A stretch of 64,000 bases of DNA from DATBLE01 sp963841405 (GCA_963841405.1 CAWJCM010000008.1:45357-109356), one strand, 5' to 3'. Positions 17,123 to 26,610 are shown, counted from the first letter of the stretch. The notes: generated by a model from the sequence alone, not told the origin. A program made the numbers and translations.

Positions 17123-17847
17123 ACGTCGTAGCACCCCGTCCAGCTCGGGTCGGGCGTGAAGGTGTAGATGTATCGACGCTCGCCAGCGTCGTATTTCAGG
17201 GTGCCATCGAGCAGTGTCGGCGAGTAGGTCGGCGTTACCGTCGTCCCCGGCGGCGGAAACGAGCACGGAATGGGATTGGCGGTGGGGGGCTCGCTGAAGA
17301 TGGCGAGCCCGAAATCGCCTCCCAGCCCGAACTTCAGCTTGATCGGCTTGAGGTGCTTTTTCACCGTGTTGACCGCCGGCGGATTCGAGACGGAGCCGAA
17401 GAAGCCGGTGAACGGGGCACCGAGCGTGCACTCGCCTACCGTGGCGCCGGCACTCGCCTGCTGCAGTCCGAACGTGACCCGGACGTCGAGGTGATGCCCC
17501 GCTGCGACCGGCTGCGGAAACAGCACGCGATAGCTGTTCGAGGCGAGATACCCACCCGACCCGAACAGCTCGGGCACCGGCTGGAAGAACAGCGGGGGAA
17601 CCGCCGTGTCCGGCAGAACCGGCACCGGATTGGCCAGATCCGTGTCGTCCGTGATCGAAATGCTGATCGACAGTGCGGCGAAGTACGTGAGGCTGAACTC
17701 GATACCGTCCGTACAGTTCGGGCCGCCGTTGTCGTACTGGATGTCGCTGATGCCGGCCCATCCGGCCCTCGCTGAGCCCACGTTCAGGGCGAGCGCCGCA
17801 ACCAAGAGACTGCACAGCGCCAGAGCGGTCGACCAAGAGCGCTTCAT
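17065..17847 (-). CDS. Secreted PxKF-domain protein
   Basis: This 260-residue protein starts at an ATG preceded by GGGAGG five bases away. A signal peptide (MKRSWSTALALCSLLVAALALNVG) leads into a beta-rich region. Residues from about 155 match the PxKF domain of actinobacterial surface proteins: KPIKLKFGLGGDFGLAIF, then LKYDAGERRYIYTF, and finally DPSWTGCYDVWFRTTADG and FDFG. Four cysteines suggest disulfides outside the cell. It is divergent from the large cyclase (68 bp) and overlaps the downstream M28-like gene. Confidence 0.8.
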   Translation of the reverse strand: MKRSWSTALALCSLLVAALALNVGSARAGWAGISDIQYDNGGPNCTDGIEFSLTYFAALSISISITDDTDLANPVPVLPDTAVPPLFFQPVPELFGSGGYLASNSYRVLFPQPVAAGHHLDVRVTFGLQQASAGATVGECTLGAPFTGFFGSVSNPPAVNTVKKHLKPIKLKFGLGGDFGLAIFSEPPTANPIPCSFPPPGTTVTPTYSPTLLDGTLKYDAGERRYIYTFTPDPSWTGCYDVWFRTTADGLTHRALFDFG

Positions 17848-17915
17848 AACCCTCCCAGATGTCGGGCTGATGCTAACACCAAGACGGCGCCAACCCATGG
17901 CATCTTCCCTGCCGC

Positions 17916-20900
17916 ATGTCTGAAGGTGCGTCATCGCTCCTGGCCTACCTGCCGCGGCACGTCTCGGCGGAGATCCTGCGTGCTCCGTCTCGGAGCCCCG
18001 TCGGGGTGGCGCATCGCTTCGAGGCGGCAGCGCTCTTCGCGGACATCTCCGGCTTCACGCCGATGAGCGAGAGGCTCGGCCGACTGGGAGGTAGGGGCAC
18101 CGAGGAGCTGACGGTCCTCCTCAACACGTACTTCGGAGTGCTGATCTCCTCGATCGAAAGCTACGGCGGCATCGTCGGCAAGTTCGGCGGCGACGCGCTG
18201 ACCGTGCTGTTCCGGGCGCGCGGCCGCCCGGACCTGGCCGCTGAGCGTGCGATCGCGTGCGCGCTCGAGATGCAAGCTGCGACAACCCGTTTCGCCGAGG
18301 TGGAGACGAGCGGGGGCGTGTTCCGCCTCCGGCTCAAGGTGGGCATCGCCGTGGGCCGGGTGCTGTCGACCACCGTCGGCCTGCCGGACGTCCGGCTCGA
18401 GTACGTGATCGCCGGGGAGGCGCTGGAGCTGTGCGCAGGGGCCGAGCACGCGGCTGCTCCCGGCGAGGTCGTCGCGCATGCGAGCGTCCCTGCAGCATGC
18501 CCGGAGCTCATGGTCGAGGGGAGCGCCGGGCCGTTCGCGCGCGTCCTCGGCCTGCCCCGTGCGCCGCGCCGCGTTCGCGCGACATCCCAGCGGTCGACGC
18601 CGGCGGGTGCAGCGCGGACCTTCTCCGCATACCTGCCCAGTGCGATCGCCGACAGGGTGGTAGCGGGGCATGCCCCGTTCGTAAACGAGCACCGCACGAT
18701 CGTGGTCCTCTTCGTCGCGTTCGAGCCCTTTGCGTACGACGAGGAGGAGGCGGCCGCCGACCTCCAGGAGTACTTTGCGCGCGTCGTCGCCACGATCACG
18801 CGCTTCGACGGCCATCTGCGGCAGATCGACGTCGGCGACAAGGGCAGCAAGTACATCGTCTTGTTCGGCGCCCCGGTCGCGCACGAGAACGATGCGGAGC
18901 GCGCGCTTCGCTGCGCCCTCGAGCTGCAGAGGCTCCGCGGAGCGCGCACCGCCGGGATCGGCATCGCCGCGGGGCTGACGTACTGCGGCGTGGTCGGCAC
19001 GCCGACGCGCCGGGAGTACGCGGCAGTGGGAGACACGGTCAACCTTGCTGCCCGGCTCATGCAGGCTGCCGCCCCCGACCGGATCCTGGTGGCGGACGTG
19101 GACGGTGCGCGGCTGGACGCCTTTCAGGTGGGCACGGCGCTCGCCCTGACGGTCAAGGGGAAGGACCAGCCTGTCTCCGCGTTCGAGCTCGAAGGGCTGG
19201 CACCGGCCAGGCGGATGGGAGCTCTTCACCGACAGGCCTACGGGCTGCCGCTGGTCGGCCGCGAGGCCGAGCTCCGGCGAGCCCGAAACGGACTGGAGGC
19301 GGCAACGTCCGGTCAGGGGCGGGTGCTCACAGTCGAGGGGGAGGCCGGCATCGGCAAGTCACGCCTGGCCGCCGAGATCGTTGGCCTCTCCTCTGCGCTC
19401 GGCTTCCGCGCCTACGGCGGGACCTGTGAGGCCCATGCCGCGGCAACCAGCTACTCGGCCTGGCACGACGTCTGGCGAGCCTTCTTCGGCGTCGAGGCGT
19501 CCTGGGACAGCGCGCGGCAGGTCGAGGTCCTGACCGCCGAGCTCGAGCGTGTCGACGATTCGCTCGTGCAGCGGCTGCCGCTGCTCGCGGCCGCACTCAA
19601 CATCTCGCTGCCCGACAACGATCTGTCCGCCTCGCTCGACCCGGAGCTCCGCCTCGAGCTGCTGACGTCCCTGCTCGTGGGCTGCGTCCGCCACCGCGCG
19701 GCGGAGACTCCGCAGCTGTTCGTACTCGAGGACTGCCACTGGATCGATCCGCTCTCGGACGAGCTCGCAGCCGCGCTTGCTCGCGGCACCGGCGCCGCAC
19801 GGATCGCCCTCCTGCTCACACGCCGTCCGGCGGCTCCCGGCACGACGGCTCTCGCGTGGTGCAAGAGGTTCGAGCGCCTCACGGCTATCGAGCTCCTCGA
19901 GCTGGACAGCGCTCCCATCGAGGCCCTCCTCTCGCATCTGCTCGGACAGCTCTTCGGGCTGGAAGACGTCAAGGGAGAGACCGTCGCTCACCTCCTCGAC
20001 CGCGTCGACGGCAACCCCTTCTATCTCGAAGAGCTGGTCAAGCTCCTCGACGATCGGGGCGTCGATCCCCTCGATGCCGAAGCCGTGGCATCGCTCGACC
20101 TGCCCGACTCGCTCCAGAGCCTCTCGCTCGCGCGGATCGACTCGTTGTCGGAGGAGACGAAGACGCCACTCAAGGTGGCGAGCGTGATCGGTCGGCTGTT
20201 CAAGGCGTTCTGGGTTTGGGGCGCCTATCCCCCGCTGGGCGAGCCGGCGAGGGTCCGAGGGCAGCTCGACGACCTGACCCGGCTCGGACTCACCGTCCCG
20301 GCGCAGACCGAGCCCGACCTGGAATACCTCTTCCGCCATGTGGTGATTCGCGACGCGGCCTATTCCACTCTGACCTACGCCCTGCGCAGCGACCTGCACG
20401 AGCGTGTGGGCCACTTCATCGAGAGCACCTACCTCGACCGGCTCGACGAGTTCATCGACGTGCTCGCCTACCACTTCGGGGAGAGCGCGGCACTCGACAA
20501 GCAACGGACCTACTTTCGACGCGCGGCGGAAGCGGCCAGAGCCGTCTACGCAAACGACACGGCGATCGCCTACTTCGAGCGGCTGTTACCTCTCACGGAG
20601 GGCGCCGAACGCAGCGACGTTCTCACGGACCTGGGCGAGCTGTGGCAGCTGACGGGGCGCTGGGCCGAGGCGCAGGAAGCGCTCGGCGCAGCCGTCGAGG
20701 TCGCTGGCGAAGCGGCGGACGGCCGTCGGCTCGCCACGAGCCGGGCCGGGCTCGGTCAGCTGCTGGCACACCGAGGCTCATTCGCCGAAGGTCGCAGCCT
20801 GCTCGAACAGGCCGACGAGGCCCTCGAGCTCGCGGGTGACAGCGCAGCCCGGGTTCGGGTGCTCGAGCACCTGGCCTTCGTCGCCTGGCAGCAGTCCGAC

Positions 20901-21962
20901 CACACGGCCTCCCTCGGCTACTCGGCTGAGCACTTCCGGCTGGCCCGCGAGCTCGGCGACGAGATCGCGGCGTGCATGGCGATCGAGCAGGAGGGCCTGG
21001 TCCGCTGGCACCGGGGCGAGTACGACCGGGCGCGGGCACTCTTCGAGCAGGCTCTACGGGAGGCCGCGCGCGTGGGCCATCCACGGGGTGTCATCCACGC
21101 GAGCAACGATCTCGCGGGGCTGCACTACGAGCTCGGCCAGCACGCGACCGCCTTCGAACGCGTCCGCGAGGGCTTGGAGGCGGCCGAGGAGATCGGCTAC
21201 CGCCCCGCCGTCGGCTGGATGATCGGTAACGCGGGCGAGCTGTATCGCCACCACGGGGACATGCATCAGGCCTTCGCCTGCTACGCGACCGCAATTGCCC
21301 TCATGTCCGAGCTCAGGGACTGGCGGGTGTTGCTGATCAATGTCGGCAACCTCGGGGTCGCGCTGGCCGCGGACGGGGAGTGGGACCGGGCGGAGAAGCT
21401 GCTCGGGCATGCCGTGCGCCTTGCCCGCGCAATCGAAAACCCCTACCACCTTTGCGAATTCGCCCATCACCGGGCCCGCGTGCTCGCCGAGCAGGACGAG
21501 TACCGGCGGGCGGCCGCCCTCAACGACGAAGCGCTCGCAGTCGCCGAGAAGATCGAGCGCCGCGACGTCCGTCTGCCGGCCGAGCTGCTGGCGGTGCGCC
21601 TACGAGTCGCGTCCGGCGCACTGACGCCGTCGGCCGCGGGAAGAGAGCTCGACGAGCTCGCGTCCCGGTGGCCGGAGCCGCGCGAGCAGGCTGTGATCGA
21701 GTTCGAGCGCTGGCGTTCGGGCGCCGGAGGCGAGAAGGCACGTTGCCGCGCCTCAGAACTGCACCGGGCCCTCCATGCTCAGCAGCCCGACGTCGAGCAC
21801 GCCCTTCGTTACGCGGAGCTCACCGGCCGGAGTCTCCCTCCGCCACCTCCGTTGCCACCGCTCGTGCAAGCTGCCGGCCAGGTCGACGTCGATCTGTTGC
21901 TCGCCGAGCTCCCGGGCGTCGTGCAGGAGGTAGCGCAGACCCGAACGCCGTCCTCGAGCTGA
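17916..21962 (+). CDS. Soluble adenylate cyclase-like protein: two class III cyclase domains, AAA ATPase, TPR array
   Basis: This 1348-residue protein starts with two class III nucleotide cyclase domains. The first (about 30-200) has the metal site LFADISGFTPMSE and GKFGGDALTVLF. The second (about 255-420) lacks the first metal Asp (VLFVAFEPFAY) but has the transition-state residues in AAVGDTVNLAARLMQ. One domain thus supplies metal ligands and the other the Asn/Arg, as in sAC-type cyclases with a single composite site. A P-loop ATPase follows (VEGEAGIGKSRLA near 465, with LFVLEDCHWIDP as the Walker B region). Repetitive TPR-like helices fill about 880-1250. No membrane segment is present. 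Confidence 0.92.
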   Translation: MSEGASSLLAYLPRHVSAEILRAPSRSPVGVAHRFEAAALFADISGFTPMSERLGRLGGRGTEELTVLLNTYFGVLISSIESYGGIVGKFGGDALTVLFRARGRPDLAAERAIACALEMQAATTRFAEVETSGGVFRLRLKVGIAVGRVLSTTVGLPDVRLEYVIAGEALELCAGAEHAAAPGEVVAHASVPAACPELMVEGSAGPFARVLGLPRAPRRVRATSQRSTPAGAARTFSAYLPSAIADRVVAGHAPFVNEHRTIVVLFVAFEPFAYDEEEAAADLQEYFARVVATITRFDGHLRQIDVGDKGSKYIVLFGAPVAHENDAERALRCALELQRLRGARTAGIGIAAGLTYCGVVGTPTRREYAAVGDTVNLAARLMQAAAPDRILVADVDGARLDAFQVGTALALTVKGKDQPVSAFELEGLAPARRMGALHRQAYGLPLVGREAELRRARNGLEAATSGQGRVLTVEGEAGIGKSRLAAEIVGLSSALGFRAYGGTCEAHAAATSYSAWHDVWRAFFGVEASWDSARQVEVLTAELERVDDSLVQRLPLLAAALNISLPDNDLSASLDPELRLELLTSLLVGCVRHRAAETPQLFVLEDCHWIDPLSDELAAALARGTGAARIALLLTRRPAAPGTTALAWCKRFERLTAIELLELDSAPIEALLSHLLGQLFGLEDVKGETVAHLLDRVDGNPFYLEELVKLLDDRGVDPLDAEAVASLDLPDSLQSLSLARIDSLSEETKTPLKVASVIGRLFKAFWVWGAYPPLGEPARVRGQLDDLTRLGLTVPAQTEPDLEYLFRHVVIRDAAYSTLTYALRSDLHERVGHFIESTYLDRLDEFIDVLAYHFGESAALDKQRTYFRRAAEAARAVYANDTAIAYFERLLPLTEGAERSDVLTDLGELWQLTGRWAEAQEALGAAVEVAGEAADGRRLATSRAGLGQLLAHRGSFAEGRSLLEQADEALELAGDSAARVRVLEHLAFVAWQQSDHTASLGYSAEHFRLARELGDEIAACMAIEQEGLVRWHRGEYDRARALFEQALREAARVGHPRGVIHASNDLAGLHYELGQHATAFERVREGLEAAEEIGYRPAVGWMIGNAGELYRHHGDMHQAFACYATAIALMSELRDWRVLLINVGNLGVALAADGEWDRAEKLLGHAVRLARAIENPYHLCEFAHHRARVLAEQDEYRRAAALNDEALAVAEKIERRDVRLPAELLAVRLRVASGALTPSAAGRELDELASRWPEPREQAVIEFERWRSGAGGEKARCRASELHRALHAQQPDVEHALRYAELTGRSLPPPPPLPPLVQAAGQVDVDLLLAELPGVVQEVAQTRTPSSS

Positions 21963-21986
21963 CCGAAGTCCGAAGGCGACCTGTCA

Positions 21987-22059
21987 AGCCGACGCCCGGA
22001 CTCGAACCGGGGACCCCTTCATTACGAGTGAAGTGCTCTACCAGCTGAGCTACGTCGGC
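21987..22059 (-). tRNA. tRNA-Thr (anticodon CGT)
   Basis: The minus strand folds as a full cloverleaf: 7-bp acceptor GCCGACG/CGTCGGC with discriminator T, D arm GCTC..GAGC, anticodon stem CTTCA/TGAAG with loop CTCGTAA (anticodon CGT, decoding ACG), a 5-nt variable loop, and T arm CCCGG-TTCGAGT-CCGGG. CCA is not encoded. It lies 24 bp beyond the 3' end of the convergent cyclase gene. Confidence 0.97.
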
Positions 22060-22360
22060 GAGGCTCGAAGCGGGCCAGTATAGCCCTCTCCTCGCGCCGC
22101 GGATGCTGCGCAAGCTCTTCTGGAGCTGCGCGCGAACCACGACCGCAGAATACCGCCGATAAGAATCTCTGGAATCATGAGCAGAATGCGTCGTTGAATC
22201 CGATAGGGATCATGCCTAGCATCGGTGGCCGGTCACCGCAGATCGGGATTCTTCTGCCGGTGGACGCATCCCTCGTTCGAACGTCCAGGAGGGCACCGAC
22301 GACAAGGCCGGTGCTCTTCTGGTCGTGCGCGCGATCGAACGCGGCGTCGAACGAGACACG
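22060..22360. other. Intergenic stretch with no recognised gene
   Basis: About 300 bp lie between the tRNA-Thr 5' end and the terminator of the solute-binding protein gene. The tRNA promoter must lie in its left part. Short open frames cross it on both strands but have no ribosome binding site and no protein-like composition. The local composition is visibly less GC-rich than the flanking genes around 22130-22210. Confidence 0.5.
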
Positions 22361-22391
22361 AGTGGGCGCCGGGTCGAGCCCGGCGCCCACT
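22361..22391 (-). terminator. Hairpin terminator of the solute-binding protein gene
   Basis: This perfect 13-bp stem AGTGGGCGCCGGG/CCCGGCGCCCACT with a 5-nt loop lies 22 bp beyond the minus-strand stop at 22414. No U tract follows, as is common in high-GC actinobacteria. Confidence 0.8.
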
Positions 22392-22413
22392 GAGAACGGC
22401 TCGCGTCCTCTTC

Positions 22414-24084
22414 CTACTTGAGGAAGAAGGTGTTGAGGTTCGCCTGTCCGTGCGCGGCCTGGAAGAGATAGCCACCGGTCCGGGCCGAGACGAACTCGCG
22501 GATGTTGCGGTTCTCGTACACCGCCAGCGGCGCGTAGTTGTTGGTGATGTTCTTGTCCAGCGCCGCATAGGCAGCACCGCGCTTGTCGCCGGTGAGGGCG
22601 TTGGCGGCCTTCATCTGCTTGTTCAGCGCGGGCACGTTCAGGTACGCGAGGTTGTTGTTGTTTGCCTCGTGGATGTTGTCGCCGTTCAGCAGGACGTCGA
22701 TGAAGTCGTACGGATCCGCGTAATCCGCGAACCAGCCCACCGCGATGGCGGCGTCGTACGGCTCACCCTTCGTGCCGGTGGCGATGTAGATCTGGAAGCC
22801 CTGGAAGAGCTTCACGTTCACGTTGCAGCCGATCTGGCTCAGGTTGTACTTGAAGACCTGCGCCAGGTTCTGGCCGGTGGCCGTGTTGCTGCTGTAGAGC
22901 GTGATGGGCTTGCACCCACCGCCCTGGGATGCGAGGGTCTTCGCCTTCGGGTAGTTCGCGCCCTTCAGCGGGTACGTGTTGATCGGCTTGTAGCCGTCGA
23001 TCCCCGGAGGCAGGATCTGCTGCGAGCGCTTGCCGGCGAGGAAGCCACGGACCCGGACGAGTGCCGGGCGATCGACGGCGTAGTTCGCCGCCTTGCGCAT
23101 GCCGACGCTCTTGAACGCCGCCCGGGACGTGTTCAGCGCGACGTAGTCGATGTTCAGACCGCCGTTCACGAAGTACCGGTAAGGGCCGCCCTTGTGCACA
23201 CCGTACTGCTGCGCAAGCCCGGCGTTCGCCGTCGCCGGCAGACCACCGGCGTCGTAGTCGGCCTGACCCGCCTTCACCTGCAGCAGGCTCTGATCCAGGT
23301 TCGTGTTCATCGTGAACACGAACGTGCTGATGTTGTGCGGGCGCGAGCCCTTGTAATTCGGGTTCGTCTTCATGATCAGCTGCCGGCCGACCTGGCGGCT
23401 GGCGACGTAGTACGGCCCGAACGACGCGAACGTGTTGATCCCGTCCGCATTGATCGGCGTCCCCTTCGGGATCGGGCAGAAGAAGTCCATCGCCATCTTC
23501 GACAGGAACGACCCGTCCGGCCTCAGCAGCCTGATCGTCAGCTTCTGGCCCTTGGCGACCACGCCGCTCGCGGTCGCGGCCTTGCCGTCGTTCACGGCCT
23601 GCGCCCCGACGATCCCGTTGTCACCGGTCATGAACGGCACCGCCGGCGACTGCATCTTCGGATTCAGGTCACGGTTGAACGCGGCCGCGAAGTTCGCAGC
23701 AGTCAGCGTCTCGCCCGTGTTCGACTTCACGCCCGACTTGATCGTGAACACATACGTCTTGCCGTCCTTGGACACCGCCGGGAAGCCGACCGCCGCATCA
23801 GGAGCAAGCTTCGCCCCGGCCGGATCCGGCTTGTCCGGGTAGTACATGAGCTTCATGCTGACGGCGTCGAGGATCTGCCACGACAGCGTCCCGTACGCGA
23901 GCGCCGGGTCGATGTAGTCGACGTCGGTGCCCGACGCGTTGACGTTCATCGTCCCGCCCTTCTTCTGCCCCGAGGCAGACGGACGATTGGACGTGCTCGA
24001 CGCCGGGCCCGCAAACGCAGCCGCGACCAGCATCGCGGCCCCGAGCGCGGCCATAGCGCCAGAAGCCAAGACCTTTCTGGACAT
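22414..24084 (-). CDS. ABC transporter substrate-binding protein, family 5 (peptide/nickel type)
   Basis: The 556-residue lipoprotein-like or secreted binding protein starts at an ATG preceded by AAGGAG. A signal sequence (MSRKVLASGAMAALGAAMLV) and a Ser/Gly-rich linker lead into an SBP_bac_5 domain: GGTMNVNASGTDVDYIDP at the mature start, then DGKTYVFTIKSGVKSNTGE with the family pattern of a hydrophobic strand followed by K/G-x-x-x-S/N-G. Family members bind peptides, nickel chelates or sugars for ABC import. No permease or ATPase gene is adjacent, so this is an orphan receptor here. It is divergent from a LysR regulator across 408 bp. Confidence 0.9.
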   Translation of the reverse strand: MSRKVLASGAMAALGAAMLVAAAFAGPASSTSNRPSASGQKKGGTMNVNASGTDVDYIDPALAYGTLSWQILDAVSMKLMYYPDKPDPAGAKLAPDAAVGFPAVSKDGKTYVFTIKSGVKSNTGETLTAANFAAAFNRDLNPKMQSPAVPFMTGDNGIVGAQAVNDGKAATASGVVAKGQKLTIRLLRPDGSFLSKMAMDFFCPIPKGTPINADGINTFASFGPYYVASRQVGRQLIMKTNPNYKGSRPHNISTFVFTMNTNLDQSLLQVKAGQADYDAGGLPATANAGLAQQYGVHKGGPYRYFVNGGLNIDYVALNTSRAAFKSVGMRKAANYAVDRPALVRVRGFLAGKRSQQILPPGIDGYKPINTYPLKGANYPKAKTLASQGGGCKPITLYSSNTATGQNLAQVFKYNLSQIGCNVNVKLFQGFQIYIATGTKGEPYDAAIAVGWFADYADPYDFIDVLLNGDNIHEANNNNLAYLNVPALNKQMKAANALTGDKRGAAYAALDKNITNNYAPLAVYENRNIREFVSARTGGYLFQAAHGQANLNTFFLK

Positions 24085-24492
24085 CGATCTCCTTCCCTCC
24101 ACGTCGAATGGCTTGCCTGTCCCGTTCAGACGGGAGCGGTGGGTATTCGTTAGCCGATATCGCCGGAGGGACTCAGAGGCGACGAGTCGCCCGCCGAGGT
24201 CGAAATTTCGCTTACTCGAGCGGTTTATTCGCGGAGCTAACTCGGCGGCGGAGATCCGCGATCACATTTCGTGATCGGATGATGATCCGACGGAAACGAA
24301 CCAGCCGGCTGCCTCGTGATCAGCCCGAGGCATTTGTTGATTCGAGTGTCTGATCGAGGCGGGCGGAAATTCGTTTGTGCGGCGTCGAGCCGTTCATGGA
24401 GCATCAGGGCCAGCATGGCCGAGTCGGCACGGATCGGGAACCGCGCACCAACCGGCGGCTCGCTCGCTCGTCTCACCCTGGAGAGAGCTTCC
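24085..24492. promoter_or_regulatory. Divergent regulatory region between the solute-binding protein and LysR genes
   Basis: This 408-bp region holds the solute-binding gene's ribosome binding site (AAGGAG on the minus strand near 24090) and several AT-richer stretches. Two short inverted repeats lie side by side: GATCAC-ATTTC-GTGATC (24260-24276) and TCGGAT-GATG-ATCCGA (24275-24290). They are plausible regulator sites for the adjacent LysR protein, by position only. No gene is recognised in it, although an upstream ATG at 24415 could extend the LysR protein. Confidence 0.45.
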
Positions 24493-25443
24493 GTGATTGC
24501 ATCGAGCCAGTGGGCCGGACTCGAGCTGCGTCATCTGATCACGCTCGAGGCCGTGGCAAGACATCGCTCCTTCAGGAAGGCCGCCCTCTGCCTGAACTAC
24601 ACCCAGTCGGGGATCAGCCAGCAGGTGGCGGCGCTCGAGCGGATCGTCGGCGAGCGGTTGATCGAGCGGCCGGGCGGCTCGAGGCCCGTCGGGCTGACCG
24701 CCGCCGGCGAGGTCGTCCTCCGGCACGCCGAGTCGATCTTCCACGAGATCACCGCGGCGCAGGCCGATGTGGGCGTGCTCACGCGCGGCACGTCTGGCGT
24801 GCTCAGGGTCGGCGCCTTCCAGAGCGTCAGCGCCGAGGTCGTCCCCGAGCTGATCCGCCGGCTTCCGGACGCCCAGCCGGGCCTGTCGGTCGACCTCGTG
24901 CAGACGACGGCCGACAGCGAGCTCTTCGCCCTCCTCGAAGAGGGCCGCCTCGACGTCACCTTCGCGATCCTGCCGCTCCCGCAGGGCCCGTTCGAGGCGG
25001 TCGAGCTGTTCGCCGACCCGATCGTGCTGATGGTCTCGACGGGCTCGCCGCTCGCCCGGCGGCGCGAGCCGGTCACGCTCGAGGAGCTGGCCGGGATGCC
25101 GCTGATCACCTCGCACGATTGCCGTTACCTGAACGGGTTCGAGGCGCGGATGCACGAGCGGGGCTACGAGCCCGAGGTCCTGCACCGCACCGACGACAAC
25201 GGGACGCTCTACGGCCTGATCGCAGGCGGGATCGGCGCTGCCGTCGGCACTCAGCTGGTTGCCGACGGTGCCAAGGGCAGCGTCGCCACGCTCCAGATCG
25301 AGGAGCCGCTGGCGCCGAGGCGGGTCGCACTAGCCTGGCGGCGCGACCGCGAGTTCCCGCCCAGGTACGAGGCGTTCCTGGAGCTCGTCCGCTCGGTCTG
25401 CCGGGACCTCGGGCTCGAGCCGTCCGCGGCCGCGGCCGCCTGA
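24493..25443 (+). CDS. LysR-family transcriptional regulator
   Basis: The protein has about 316 residues. The winged helix-turn-helix is at the N-terminus (LELRHLITLEAVARHRSFRK, then YTQSGISQQVAALERIVGE), followed by a linker helix and a periplasmic-binding-protein-like effector domain (GVLRVGAFQSVSAEVVPELI; VELFADPIVLMVS; GGIGAAVGTQLV). The GTG at 24493 is preceded by GGAGAGAG and gives a normal LysR start, while an ATG at 24415 would add 26 residues. It likely controls itself and the divergent solute-binding gene. Confidence 0.88.
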   Translation: MIASSQWAGLELRHLITLEAVARHRSFRKAALCLNYTQSGISQQVAALERIVGERLIERPGGSRPVGLTAAGEVVLRHAESIFHEITAAQADVGVLTRGTSGVLRVGAFQSVSAEVVPELIRRLPDAQPGLSVDLVQTTADSELFALLEEGRLDVTFAILPLPQGPFEAVELFADPIVLMVSTGSPLARRREPVTLEELAGMPLITSHDCRYLNGFEARMHERGYEPEVLHRTDDNGTLYGLIAGGIGAAVGTQLVADGAKGSVATLQIEEPLAPRRVALAWRRDREFPPRYEAFLELVRSVCRDLGLEPSAAAAA

Positions 25444-25450
25444 CCCGGCG

Positions 25451-26011
25451 TCAGGCGCCCGTCTGGGCGGTCTCGGCGCCCGGACAGGACCGCGACCGGT
25501 AGATCCCGAAGCGCTTCGGCGAGAGGATCCAGCGCCACCGGCCGTCGACTGCGACGGCGTGCACGGTCTGCGTGACGATCACCGACTCGTCGAGCACGGG
25601 CTCGCTGAGCTTCAGCCGGAATGTGACCGCCTTGCTGGTCACGGTCCCCCGGTCGCCGGGGACGTTGATCCGCTCGTCCGTGGCCCGCACGAGCCGGATC
25701 CAGTCGAGGTGCCCGGGGATCGGTGTCATCGCCTCGCAGCTCACGTACACGGTGCGGGTCGCGACGCGCTGCTGCGCCGGGTGGAGCGAGGGCCAGACTC
25801 CGCCGTAGTCGTTGTCGGCGATGTGGCTGACGATTCCGCGGAGGAAGACGACGGGGTCGCCGGCCGGCTGCGTCGGCCCGTCGTCACGGCCGCCGGCCCA
25901 GACGGCGACGCCGGCGCCGACCGCGATCACGACCGCGGCGACTCCGAGCGCCCACTGCTGTTTGCCTGGCAAGGCCGTCGCCGCATCGTACTCGCCCGCT
26001 CCGATCAGCAA
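25451..26011 (-). CDS. Membrane-anchored protein, function unknown
   Basis: The protein has 186 residues and a single N-terminal membrane helix (about 20-40, WALGVAAVVIAVGAGVAVW) followed by an extracytoplasmic domain that starts with DPVVFLRGIVSHIADNDYGG. This resembles the 'nuclear transport factor 2-like' layout of many anchored actinobacterial proteins: DYxxxWxxLHPAQQ followed by paired beta strands. The best start is a TTG at 26011 without a visible ribosome binding site. It is divergent from the next gene with only 11 bp between start codons. Confidence 0.65.
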   Translation of the reverse strand: MLIGAGEYDAATALPGKQQWALGVAAVVIAVGAGVAVWAGGRDDGPTQPAGDPVVFLRGIVSHIADNDYGGVWPSLHPAQQRVATRTVYVSCEAMTPIPGHLDWIRLVRATDERINVPGDRGTVTSKAVTFRLKLSEPVLDESVIVTQTVHAVAVDGRWRWILSPKRFGIYRSRSCPGAETAQTGA

Positions 26012-26022
26012 ACTATGAATCG

Positions 26023-26610
26023 GTGAATCGCCTGCTCGCCGGGGGGGCCATGGCCATCTTCATCGCCGCGATGGCAGTGATCGCGCTCTCCAGCGTGGGC
26101 TCGAAGGGCGGCCAGACTCAGCCGACCGCGACTGTCGCGACCACGAAGCGGGTCAGCCGGCCGCAGCCGCCGAAGGCGCCGCCCGAGTCCGTGCGGATCA
26201 AGCTCGTCGCCGTCGGCCCGTACGATCCGGACGGCGACGGCACCGAGAACGACGCCGAGGTGAAGAACGCCGTCGACGGCAACCCCTCGACCTTCTGGAG
26301 CACGGAGCATTACACGCACGGCTTCTTCAAGCCGGGGGTCGGCATCGTCCTCGACGCCGGGAAGAAACAGCCGATCGCGCGCGTGCTGGTGGGAACAGAC
26401 ACCGCCGGCTCGCAGGCGGAGATCCAGCTGGCCGACCGGCCCACCGGCCCGTATCGCGTGGTGTCGGCCGACAGGTCGCTGCAGCCGGGCACGACCGGGT
26501 TCCCCCTGAAGCGCGGCTCGTCCGGGCGTTACGTCCTGGTGTGGCTGACGGCCCTGCCGACCGCCACCGGCGAGGGACACATCACCGAGGTGCGGGCGAT
26601 CGGCCGCTAG
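26023..26610 (+). CDS. Membrane-anchored protein with F5/8 type C-like (discoidin) domain
   Basis: This protein of about 195 residues has an N-terminal anchor (LLAGGAMAIFIAAMAVIAL), a Pro-rich linker and a C-terminal beta-sandwich domain. The domain carries AVDGNPSTFWSTEHYT and GVGIVLDAG near residues 85-115, the signature of F5/8 type C-like domains found at the C-terminus of actinobacterial MviN/kinase-associated proteins. A carbohydrate or surface-binding role outside the cell is likely. The GTG start lies just after a TATGAAT sequence (26014-26020) that could act as a -10 element of a near-leaderless mRNA. Confidence 0.75.
   Translation: MNRLLAGGAMAIFIAAMAVIALSSVGSKGGQTQPTATVATTKRVSRPQPPKAPPESVRIKLVAVGPYDPDGDGTENDAEVKNAVDGNPSTFWSTEHYTHGFFKPGVGIVLDAGKKQPIARVLVGTDTAGSQAEIQLADRPTGPYRVVSADRSLQPGTTGFPLKRGSSGRYVLVWLTALPTATGEGHITEVRAIGR

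Noticed and set aside
22175..22421. Short open frames on both strands between tRNA-Thr and the solute-binding gene
   Set aside because: They have no ribosome binding site, overlap the terminator hairpin and have no protein-like pattern.
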